From Chrysochromulina parva (taxonomy: Eukaryota > Haptophyta > Prymnesiales > Chrysochromulinaceae), in the NCBI GenBank assembly GCA_002887195.1, contig PJAB01001203.1, positions 1 to 16,406 on the forward strand: DNA of 16,406 nt, written 5' to 3'. The translations under genes were made by a program, and so were the position numbers. Positions 5,531 through 14,300 of this stretch are shown here, piece by piece; position 1 is the first letter of the stretch, and the number at the start of each line of letters is the position of its first letter. The notes beneath the pieces are model-generated. The model was not told the origin of the DNA and searched no databases. It saw only the letters and a list, made by a program, of their open reading frames with translations.

Positions 5531-7153
5531 ATGAAGGACCGAAGTCGGCCGACGGTCGCTGTGGCGCTCTCTGGTGGCGGTTCTCGAGCATACATAGCTG
5601 GGCTCGCGCAGCTGGCGGCTCTCGAAGACTTAGGTTTGCTATCTTCAGTTGACCACGTCGCCAGCGTGAGCGGTGGTGCCTGGGCGATGGCGGTGCACGC
5701 GTGGGGCTCATCCTGTGCTCGGCAACCCTGGTTGCCACCGGAGAGTCTGACCTGGCGCGCGCTCCGCCATATGCCTGCTGACGTGCCACACGGCGCGCTT
5801 ACGCGTGTGTCGCTCGTGCGCCGATTCGCGCGCCGTCTCGTTGCTGGCCGGAAGCCACCCTATGAAGCCTGGCGTGGGGCATTGTGGGAGACAATACTGC
5901 AGCCGTTGGGTATACCCGAGGGCGCGAGTTTCACATGGAGCGCCGGCCAGCCACAAGCGACGCTGCCGCCCCCAACGGCTTCCTTCACGCCACACCTCGT
6001 TGCCACGCTGCAGGGTCCGCAGTCGCTCGCGCCTTTTGAGCTCGGCCAGCGCTCGTTTGGTTGCCTCGACCTGTCGCCCTCGGAGGCAAGGTGCGCGCCG
6101 GCAACGGAGCGCACGTACAGCGGTCGGCCCGGAGGGCCGAGCACGCCCCTCGCCACGCGCTTCATGCGCCTCAGTCGCCGCTCCCTCCACCGCCTGCCGG
6201 CCCCTGCTACGGCCAGCCGCATGGGCGCACCCTTTTCGCTCGCAGACGCCTTGGCGGCTACCTCCTTCTTCCCTGGCGCCTATCTCGCAAGTGCCGCCCA
6301 AGGCCGCGGCTGGCGTTGGCGCCGGTGGGCGGGGCGCCAGTGGCGGTGCGCCCTCGAGGGGAGCTCCCTGCTGGCGGTCGGTGACGAGGACACGCTTGAG
6401 GACACGCCTCCTTCTGACGTCGCTGAGCCGGCCGATGCCTTTTTGTTGGCTGATGGTGCCTCGGTCGCCAACATAGCGCTGCCCCTGCTGCTCGCGGCGC
6501 CAGCGCGGGCGACGCGCGTGCTCGCGCTGTTCAACGTGGGCGAGGCGTTGCCGACGCGCGCGCAGTGGGCGCCGAGCGCTCGCCTTCCACCGCCTTGTGA
6601 CGCCTTCGCGATCTCTGAGGATCTCGCTGCCCTCTTTGGGATTCTCCCTTCCACACCGAACCCCCATAAGGACTTGAGCCGCTCCCAGTGCTTCGATCCT
6701 CGCGAGTTTGCACGCACGATGCGCGCGTTGCAGCGCGGGTTGGAGAGCGGACGCGGTGCGGTGGCCACCACGCGGCTTCGCACCGTCGCCAACCCGTGGT
6801 GGGGGCTGCCTGCGGGTACGGAGGTGACCGTGTGCTGGGCGTACATGAGCCGGGTGCCAGTGTGGGAGCAACGGCTTCCCCCCGACGTGCGAGGGGCTCT
6901 CGCGCCACTGAGCACGACGACAGGTAGCTTGCTCGGTGGCGATGCGTCGCGCGCGTCCGCTTTCCAACTCGTGCGTACCTTGGCCGCCGAGGCACTGCGC
7001 CCGTGGCGTCGGCATCGGTCCCTTGACAGCCTGCCGCAGTTGCCGCTCATGCGGCTGCGCCCGAGTGCGGAGGAGGCGAACGCGCTGTACCAACAATCTG
7101 GCTGGGTGCTGCATGAGCATGCGGAGCAGCTACGCGCGCTCTTTGCCGGATGA
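5531..7153 (+). CDS. Patatin/cPLA2-like acyl hydrolase
   Basis: The 540-residue product has the marks of the patatin/cPLA2 alpha-beta hydrolase fold, which hydrolyses ester bonds of phospholipids or other acyl lipids with a Ser-Asp dyad. The oxyanion-hole loop SGGGSRAY is at 14-21. The nucleophile elbow is VASVSGGAW at 43-51 with Ser47, so the first Gly of the usual GxSxG is Ser here, as in many protist members. A conserved-looking FSLADALAATSFFPGAYL lies at 235-252. The catalytic Asp is likely Asp308 in LLADGASVAN (305-314), the usual DG-A/G position. No signal peptide or membrane span is visible, so a cytosolic or peripheral enzyme is likely. A tryptophan/arginine-rich patch (261-272) may touch lipid. 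ATG 5531 has A at -3. Substrate is unknown. It converges with MTR4. Confidence 0.82.
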   Translation: MKDRSRPTVAVALSGGGSRAYIAGLAQLAALEDLGLLSSVDHVASVSGGAWAMAVHAWGSSCARQPWLPPESLTWRALRHMPADVPHGALTRVSLVRRFARRLVAGRKPPYEAWRGALWETILQPLGIPEGASFTWSAGQPQATLPPPTASFTPHLVATLQGPQSLAPFELGQRSFGCLDLSPSEARCAPATERTYSGRPGGPSTPLATRFMRLSRRSLHRLPAPATASRMGAPFSLADALAATSFFPGAYLASAAQGRGWRWRRWAGRQWRCALEGSSLLAVGDEDTLEDTPPSDVAEPADAFLLADGASVANIALPLLLAAPARATRVLALFNVGEALPTRAQWAPSARLPPPCDAFAISEDLAALFGILPSTPNPHKDLSRSQCFDPREFARTMRALQRGLESGRGAVATTRLRTVANPWWGLPAGTEVTVCWAYMSRVPVWEQRLPPDVRGALAPLSTTTGSLLGGDASRASAFQLVRTLAAEALRPWRRHRSLDSLPQLPLMRLRPSAEEANALYQQSGWVLHEHAEQLRALFAG

Positions 7154-7489
7154 CGATCAGGGTGGCACGCATCACGCGAGCTGAGGCGCGCGTGTGGCGT
7201 GAAGGGATCTTCTCACTTTCGTTTTGTGCGGCGATGTACTTCGACCTTATCCATGGCTTCGACCGAGTTCTGGCCCTCTGTCGCCTTATGACCTGCGAAA
7301 TACATTCAAAAACTTATCAAAAACAGAATCCCGTCGCGTGTCGGAGCGCACGGCCCAGAGGGGCAGCTGCGCCTGCGGTCTGTCCTCTGTCGTCTCTCCC
7401 CCGGATACAGTGCGTGCAGTGCGGGCGTAGAGGCTAGACGCTCTACTATTAACGAACGGCTTTAACTCCAGGCTTACAGTGAAGTACGA
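7154..7489. other. Convergent intergenic region, lipase and MTR4
   Basis: These 336 bp hold the 3' ends of two convergent genes. The base composition is less GC-rich than the genes. On the minus strand a TGTAA (complement of 7474-7478) lies 12 nt after the MTR4 stop. That is the green-algal polyadenylation motif, but the other genes here lack it in position. No gene or RNA is recognised. Confidence 0.45.
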
Positions 7490-10400
7490 TTACGTGTACA
7501 AGGACGCGGCGAAGACGACGTCACGCACAAGCAGCTTGCGCGCGGCGGCACACCGCGCCTCGAGCTCCTCATTGCCGACGACCTTGGCGGCGTCGATGAG
7601 CTGTCGCAGCAGCTCCTCGAGCCGGTGGAGCGTCCGAATGATCGAGCCCTCGTACATGCCCTGGCCAGCCATCTCCATCACATCGGCGAACTTTGCGCCG
7701 CGGCACCAGTGCACCACGACGTCGATCAGGGAGACGGAGAGGTTGTCGACGTACGCAGCAACATCAATCGAGAGCTTGGCCTCCTCGACGGCTGTTGCCA
7801 CCCGGCGCGCGTGCTCGCGAAGCTTTTCAAAGGGCTCCACCATCTCGCGACATTGGATGAGCGACGCCGGGTCGGGCGCGCTGCCGCCGCCGCCGCCGCG
7901 CCCGCCGCGCCCGCCGCCACTACCGCCGCCGCGCCCGCCGGCAGCGCTCTTGGCTGCGCCACCTTCGGCGACCAGCACCGAGAGCAGAGCTGCAAGGGCG
8001 CCCGGCTCGAGGTCGTTGAGCATGCCCGAAAAGACAAGTTCCGTCGTGAGAAGCTCGTCCGCAGTCGAGACCTCGCACGCGACGCGCCCTTTGTTCTGAA
8101 TGACGCCGTCCTCGGAGATGTGGCCGAGCTTTCGCAGCACACGACGCATCCCTTTGAGCTCCTCGCGCATGAGGACCGCCTCGACCTCGCGCATGTGCTT
8201 GCGACACGCCCGCTCATCTGCCGCGACCGCCAGCCGGGCTCGCAGCCGCGGCAGCTGGGCGTGCAGCGCGGGGTCGGCGAGCCGCGGCTCTGCCAGGCGA
8301 GCCTGGACAGTCTCGATCTTGCGCAGCAGTTTGGGTATGTCCTCCTCGAGCGCCTTCATGTCTTCGACGGGCGCGAGGCAAGGCAGCCCATCGGGGAAGC
8401 GGCTCTCAATCTCTCCGAGCACCTTGGCTACCGAATGGCGTGCGTCCCGAGGGCGAAGGTCGGCCGGCAGCTTGATGCGCGCACTCGAGAAGCGGTCGAT
8501 GTGCGCGAGGGGCACCGTCAGGATGTGAGCCTCGGCCGGCAGCGTGTCTTCGGCACTCGGCGGTCGTGCGAGGCCGCCCTCGACGGCGAGCGCCTCCTCG
8601 GTGCCAGGCGCGCATCGCAGCAGTACATCCACCGTATACTCATCGATGTAACCGCCCGCCGGCCCCGCGCCGCCGCCCCCGTCGCGCTCGCCACTGCCGC
8701 GCCCGCTACTGCCCGAGCTCTTGCCCCTTTTCTTGCCCTCGGCGGGCGCGGTGGGCGCGGGCGCCACGCCGCCCGTGCGCTCGCGCCGCTTGAAGTCGAG
8801 AAAGACGCCCCATCCCCAATCGGTGCCGAGCTCGCCACCCGCGGCCGAGGTGGTGGGCGGCAGCGGCGCGCGCACAGCCACAAGTCTGCCCGCTTGCATG
8901 AAGGGCAGGGCGTAGCACGGCTGGTGGAGCAGCCGGCGCAGCTCATCGCGCAGCACCGCATCCGAATAGAGCGTCGCATGCAGCTCGGTGCATGCCTCGA
9001 GAGCATCCACCTGCAGGGCTTCGTCGGCCGCGAGGCGCGCCATCAGCTGCTTGTGACGCGCCTGCAGCTGCGGCAGCGCCGCCTGCTGCTGGAAGGTGTA
9101 AAACGACTGCTGGATGAGGCGCTCGACGTCGGCCGTCTCGACGCGCACGCAGTTGAGCAGCATATTGTACGACAGGTGGAAGCGTGAGGAGAGCGTGTCC
9201 GCGCGCCCGGTGAGCATCTCGCGCACTTTGGCGGCGTCGGTGCGCTCGTCGATCATCTGGACCACGATGCCACGCGCGTCGAGGCCACGACGGCCGGCGC
9301 GCCCGCTCATCTGGATGTACTCGCCGCTCGTCAGGTAGCGCGTCTCGCTCCCATCGTACTTGGAGAGCTCCGCGAAGAGCACCGTGCGCGCGGGCATGTT
9401 GAGGCCCATCGCGAAGGTCTCCGTTGCGCACAGGATCTTGACGAGATTCTCGGCGAAGAGGATCTCGACGAGCTCCTTAAGGACCGGTAAAAGGCCCGAG
9501 TGGTGGACCGCAATGCCACGCCGGAGCATCGGGAGCAAGTTGAGCACCTGCGGTAGGCCCTGGTCCTCCTCGGTCAGCGTGTCGATCGCATTCTGAAAGA
9601 TGGTCTCGACCATGCTCGTCTCCTCGGCCGAGTTGAGCTCCAGCTTGCCTATCATCATCTGGCCGGCGAGCGCCTCGCACTTGGCCTTGCCGAAGGCGAA
9701 GATGATGACGGGCTCAAGACCTCTAGACACGAGCAGCTGCACCAACTTGTAGCAGTCTGACGGCTGGTCGCTGCCCTTGCCGCTGCCCTTGCCGCCGCCC
9801 TTGCCCTTGCCGCCCTTCTTGCCGCCGCCCCCGTCCTCGCCACGCGCCGCGTGAGGCTTGGGTTTGATAGCGGCGAGCGCCTTTTGGAACTGGTCGGCCT
9901 TGAAGGTGGCCTTGTCATCGACGGTCAGGTAAAGCCCCTCGCCCCCCTGCGGGAAGATGTAGTGCATCAGCGGCGTCGGCCGGTAGCCCGTGTACACGAC
10001 GTGGCACGGCTGCGAGTGCAGCTGCGCGATCCACGCGGCGAACTCAAGCGCGTTGGGCACCGTGGCGGAGAGCATGACGTAGCGCACCGAGTGCGGGAGC
10101 AGGATCATGACCTCCTCCCACACGACGCCGCGCTCCTTGTCGCGCATGTAGTGTACCTCGTCGAAGACGACCCACTTGACCTCGCGCATCACTTCGGAGC
10201 CGCGGTACAGCATCGAGCGCAGAATCTCCGTCGTCATCACGAGGCACGAGGCGTCCACGTCGATGGTCACGTCGCCTGTCATGAGGCCCACGTCGCCAAA
10301 CGCCTCCTTGAGCTCACGGTACTTTTGGTTCGAGAGCGCCTTGATCGGCGATGTGTACAGCACGCGCTGCGCCGCGCGAAGCGACGTTGCGATCGCATAC

Positions 10401-10882
10401 TCGGCGCACACTGTCTTGCCCGCGGACGTGTGCGCCGAGACGAGCACGGACTCGTCGCGCTCGATGCACGCGACCGCGGCCTTTTGGAACGGGTCGAGCT
10501 CGAACTTGTACTCGCGCGCGGGCACGCGCCCGTCGTCCGGCACCGTCAGTGCGATCATTTCAGGCGTTGGCTTTTCGCCGGGCGGCATCGCGACCTCATG
10601 CTTACACGCCTTGCCGGTCGGGTCGATGTACTCGGTGTCGTCGGCGCCCGGTGCTGCACCATCACCGCCTGTGCGCGCCGCCGCAAGGCCCACGAGCTTG
10701 GGCGCTTGCACGACGATGTCCGTGCGCGCGCGCTTGGTGGGGACGGCGGCGCCGCTGTCGTTCGGGCGGCCGCTGGCGGCGTCGCCGCCCAAGCCGTTCG
10801 CCACCGCTGCGCCATCGCCGCCGCTGGCGCGACGCTTGCTCGCGGGCGCCGGCTCGTCGAAGGCATCGAAATCGAGGTCCAT
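7490..10882 (-). CDS. MTR4: MTR4-type exosome RNA helicase (Ski2-like DExH)
   Basis: This is the ATP-dependent 3'-5' RNA helicase that feeds substrates to the nuclear exosome, usually within TRAMP-like complexes. From ATG 10882 it has 1130 residues, and yeast and human MTR4 are about 1040-1075. Motifs: Walker A AHTSAGKT (150-157), DEVH (241-244), SAT (272-274), a Gly/Lys-rich linker (about 348-371), the HHSGLLPVLKE and ATETFAMGLNMPART region (about 460-500) and QMSGRAGRRG (524-533). The arch/KOW region spans about 590-860 (GWGVFLDFKRR is a KOW-type strand) with a Gly/Ser-rich insert. The C-terminal DSHCT domain (about 1001-1130) ends with RDVVFAASLY as in MTR4 rather than SKI2. The preferred start gives MDLDFDAFDE, like the acidic N-terminus of yeast MTR4. 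An in-frame ATG at 11092 would add 70 basic, Gln-run-containing residues. An RGG-rich block (about 981-1000) just before DSHCT is unusual. Confidence 0.93.
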   Translation of the reverse strand: MDLDFDAFDEPAPASKRRASGGDGAAVANGLGGDAASGRPNDSGAAVPTKRARTDIVVQAPKLVGLAAARTGGDGAAPGADDTEYIDPTGKACKHEVAMPPGEKPTPEMIALTVPDDGRVPAREYKFELDPFQKAAVACIERDESVLVSAHTSAGKTVCAEYAIATSLRAAQRVLYTSPIKALSNQKYRELKEAFGDVGLMTGDVTIDVDASCLVMTTEILRSMLYRGSEVMREVKWVVFDEVHYMRDKERGVVWEEVMILLPHSVRYVMLSATVPNALEFAAWIAQLHSQPCHVVYTGYRPTPLMHYIFPQGGEGLYLTVDDKATFKADQFQKALAAIKPKPHAARGEDGGGGKKGGKGKGGGKGSGKGSDQPSDCYKLVQLLVSRGLEPVIIFAFGKAKCEALAGQMMIGKLELNSAEETSMVETIFQNAIDTLTEEDQGLPQVLNLLPMLRRGIAVHHSGLLPVLKELVEILFAENLVKILCATETFAMGLNMPARTVLFAELSKYDGSETRYLTSGEYIQMSGRAGRRGLDARGIVVQMIDERTDAAKVREMLTGRADTLSSRFHLSYNMLLNCVRVETADVERLIQQSFYTFQQQAALPQLQARHKQLMARLAADEALQVDALEACTELHATLYSDAVLRDELRRLLHQPCYALPFMQAGRLVAVRAPLPPTTSAAGGELGTDWGWGVFLDFKRRERTGGVAPAPTAPAEGKKRGKSSGSSGRGSGERDGGGGAGPAGGYIDEYTVDVLLRCAPGTEEALAVEGGLARPPSAEDTLPAEAHILTVPLAHIDRFSSARIKLPADLRPRDARHSVAKVLGEIESRFPDGLPCLAPVEDMKALEEDIPKLLRKIETVQARLAEPRLADPALHAQLPRLRARLAVAADERACRKHMREVEAVLMREELKGMRRVLRKLGHISEDGVIQNKGRVACEVSTADELLTTELVFSGMLNDLEPGALAALLSVLVAEGGAAKSAAGGRGGGSGGGRGGRGGGGGSAPDPASLIQCREMVEPFEKLREHARRVATAVEEAKLSIDVAAYVDNLSVSLIDVVVHWCRGAKFADVMEMAGQGMYEGSIIRTLHRLEELLRQLIDAAKVVGNEELEARCAAARKLLVRDVVFAASLYT
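7883..7942 (-). repeat. RGG/Gly-rich insert coding region in MTR4
   Basis: A GCC/CGC-rich simple-sequence stretch on the plus strand encodes about 20 residues of Gly with interspersed Arg (several RGG triplets) between the arch and the DSHCT domain. It is in frame and does not break the gene. RGG boxes bind RNA in other proteins; they are not a usual part of MTR4. Confidence 0.7.
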
Positions 10883-11360
10883 AAAAAAAGGAAAGGCACA
10901 CGACCGTCCAGTCGCTGCGACGGACCCTCCTCGTCGCCGCGGTTGCTGCTGCTGCTGTGAAACACACCGCGTTGCGGAGCGGAGGAGCCCACGACGGCGC
11001 GAAACGGAGAGCCTCGCATTCTGGGAGAGAGGTGAGTATCCGGATATGTGTGCAGGGTTGAGAGTTCTAGAAGTTTTGGATACTGTATCCATAAGTGCAC
11101 GCGCTCACGATTCCAAACGACTAGGGCCCTCTCGGCAAGACGCACATGTACCCGCTATGATGCGTCCCTGCTGGCTCCTACCAGTAAGCCGCCCGCCAAG
11201 GCGCACGTCAAACTCCTGATACAATCTCAAAACATTTAAAGATGCTTTAACTTCTCGCATTTCACAGCCTACGGTTTCTGTTTCACACCAGTGCGCTTCG
11301 AAGGAACCAATCCACCAACGCTTGGACAAAGGCCAGCAGCCCCCGGCGCCGCTGGGCAAG
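10883..11360. promoter_or_regulatory. Divergent promoter region of MTR4 and the membrane protein gene
   Basis: These bases separate the divergent ATGs and must carry both promoters. On the minus strand a pyrimidine tract (CCTTTCCTTTTTTT) abuts the preferred MTR4 ATG. On the plus strand TTTAAA at 11235-11240 is a weak TATA candidate, 121 bp before the ATG at 11361. A CAG-type triplet run (plus-strand GCTGCTGCTGCTG near 10943-10958) accounts for the Gln run of the longer MTR4 reading. Confidence 0.4.
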
Positions 11361-14300
11361 ATGGACCGCGTCTCTTGTACGCTGTTCTTATCTCATCGCC
11401 AAGCGCGGTGGCTTGCGGGCCTAGGTGCGCTCGACCTGCTTTTCTGCTTCATCTTCATCACCCTCCCCGACAACCGCGACAGCGACTACCCAAACTCAGA
11501 GCTCATCTTTGGTGTGCAGATGGCTGGCGCATGGCTCAACTTGGCACTCACGGTCGGGTGTCTCGTGCTCGTTTGGGTGACCTACTCGGTCCCGCAGCGC
11601 AAGCTCACCTTCGAGCGCGAGGCGCGCGCGCAGTACCTCGCCGTCGTCAAGTTCGTGCAGCTGCTCCTCGATATGATGCTCACCGCCTTTCCGACGACGA
11701 TGCGCCAGTTTGTCGCGCTCTTCATATTGACGATTCAGATCGTGCAGATCTTCTACGCGCTCTACGTGGTGCGGCGCGCGCGCGATGTGTTCACGCGGCG
11801 CATCCGGCCGCCGCTAGTCATCAAGGCGCTGCTCGACATGACGGGCGAACGTGCTGCCGAGGTGGATCCGTTCACGCTGGATATGCTCGAGCGGCTCGAA
11901 GGGTTGGTAAAGGTGCGCACGCAGATGAAATTCAGCGTGCGCTCGGGCCGACAGTTCCTCGTGTTCGGCGTCGCCGCCCTTCTGGTCGCCTCGCTCTTCC
12001 AGTACTCGTGGGAGTTCGCCAAGATCCTCAGCTACGGCAACCGCTACTTCACGAGGTCGCAAATCGAGACGATCATGTCCGAGGCGAATCTGCCCATGTA
12101 TTGGCCCTCGTACGCAGCCGATCCGCAGGGCGGCGGCGTGGGCGACGCATGGGACTACCGGCCGGGCGGCGCCGGCTGCCAGGCCTCCGCTTCGTGTCGC
12201 TTCCCACGCGACGAGAGCAACTCGCGTCCGTACCCGATCCCCAACGGCGGCCAGCGCGTGGTGCTGGTCGTCTTCAGCGGCTTGAATGCGGATCGCGAGT
12301 ACGTCGACTTCCTGCGCTTCCGCACGCGCGCTGGGTGGACCACAGATGGGATCGAGCTCGTGATGCGCAACCAGCTGCCCACGAACGCGGTGCCCAACTG
12401 GTTTGCGACTCTCACGGGGCTCAGCCCTGACCTGGCCGGCATCTTTGGCAACCGCGACATTGGACGCTCGGCGTACGACAACATCTTCCGAGTGATGAGC
12501 CGCTTCAGGGAAAAGTGGTGGACGACGCTCCCCGATGAGGAGCGCCAGTACGAGGCGTTGATGGCCGGATCGCCTTGGTTCACCGGCCAGGCGAAGAGCG
12601 ACCTGCCGAAGCTCATCGGCGATGGCTCGGTTTCGTACGTGGCCAACGAGGACGACATCTACAATCGCGAAGAGATCTTCCAGTCGAGCACCTACGAGAA
12701 GGACGTCCTCCGCCAAAAGTCCGTGGCGATGGCGCTCAACGATCCCGGCCGCGACTACCACTTCCTGCTGCTGCACCTGACCGACGCCGACTCTCAAGCT
12801 TCCAACTATGGGCGCACGGACAAGTTCAACCAGCGGAACTCCGCCTCGAACGGCACGGACGCGCCGTGGGAAGAGTTCACGCCGCCCGACTTGGTCGGCA
12901 CCTCCTGGCGCAAGAACTCGTACAAGCGCGCCATCGCGCGCGGCGGCGATCTCGTGGATGAGCTCATCGACCGCTTCGGCGACTTGCGTACCACCTTCCT
13001 CATCGTGGGCGACCACGGGCACGTGGCGCCCGGCGGCTCGGGTGGCACGACCCAGGACGTCTCGCTCGTTCCCTTTTTCGCCTACCGGCGCGGCTCGCAA
13101 CTCGGCACTCGCCATCGCACCGCGCGCCGTGTCGCTGGCTCCTCTTCGTTGTTGGACGGCGCTCGCTTTGTGGCGCGTGCTCGCCGCCTCGACGAGTACA
13201 CGGACGTGCCTGTGGTGGTGCCCAACGACAAGTGTGACATCATGGGCGAGTCGTCGGGGGGTATTCACAAGAACACGTGCGACGAGTGGCGGCGGGACGG
13301 CGAGTACACGGTTGAGAATGTCGACGTCGCGCCCACGGTGATGGCACTGCTCGGCTTGCCTGTGCCACGCACTGCGATCGGCGTCTTCATCGACGACGTG
13401 ATGGGTAACATCGGTGGCGAGGATGCGGACTTGTCGCCCATGATCGGTGGCAACTGCACAGCAGGGCACTTGAGCGCCGAGGTGGGGGTGGGGGCCGCCG
13501 CACGCCTTGACCGCACGTGCCATCGAAGCTACGGAACTAACGAGGACCCGAGCGTGGTGCCCTCGCCCTCCGGTGGCTGGTCAGCCGCGCGCTTCCAGCG
13601 CTGGCACCACGTCATACACTACCGCGACTTGTTCCAGCAGAAGCTCGCATTCGTGCGCGGCTACCTGCGATCGGTCGGCACCCTCGACCTGCGCGAGAGC
13701 GCGGGGTACGCCTTCCTCAAGGCGACCCCCAGCGCGGCGCAATACTATGACGAGGGCGCCGAGGGGCGGTGCGCCGCGTATGACCCGTTCAACCCGAGGG
13801 GCAACCCGGCGCTCGTGCCTCCGTCGCACAGGTACACGATCACGCCGCTCGAGTATGGAAAATGTGGCTCGTGCTCGTCGGCCGAGAAGAAGTTTGTCAC
13901 GGGCGAGGAGCTCGCCGTACGAGGCACCATCGTGTGCACCGCCAACAACTTGAACCTGGTCAAGCAGTACTACATCCAGGGCATCAAAGGGCTGCTCGTG
14001 CTGTACAACCGCGAGATCGCCTCTGTGAAGCGGATCCACCTCGCGCGCAATCTCGGGCTCGTGTTCGCCTTCACGACGGCCATCTTTGCCGGCTTCGTGT
14101 TCGTGATCGCCTCCTCGACGCTCGCCGACCCGTGGGAACTAGTGCGAAGGCACCGCGGCCAGGAGTACTCGCGCTCGTACTTCAAGCGGCCGGACGTCAT
14201 CGCGGCGATCTGGGCCTTGGCGCTGATCATCTTCTACTACTCGGCTTCCATCTTAACGTACATCCTGCTCCAGAACATGCTGGGCTACACGGCGTGGGAC

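Noticed and set aside
5708..7120. 470-residue open frame on the minus strand opposite the lipase
   Set aside because: No domain, Arg-rich antisense composition; the plus strand carries the catalytic motifs.
7474..7478. TGTAA polyadenylation signal after MTR4
   Set aside because: The motif is in a plausible place for a green alga, but none of the other five genes has it at a similar distance, so it is not used as a feature or a taxonomic marker.
9851..10960. 369-residue open frame on the plus strand opposite MTR4
   Set aside because: Antisense of a clear helicase domain, rich in Arg/His/Leu with no recognisable domain. It is a shadow of third-position GC bias.
11814..13523. 569-residue open frame on the minus strand across the membrane protein gene
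   Set aside because: It lies wholly within a better supported gene on the other strand, its composition (Val/Arg/His/Ala-rich) is what antisense of GC-rich codons gives, and no motif is recognisable.
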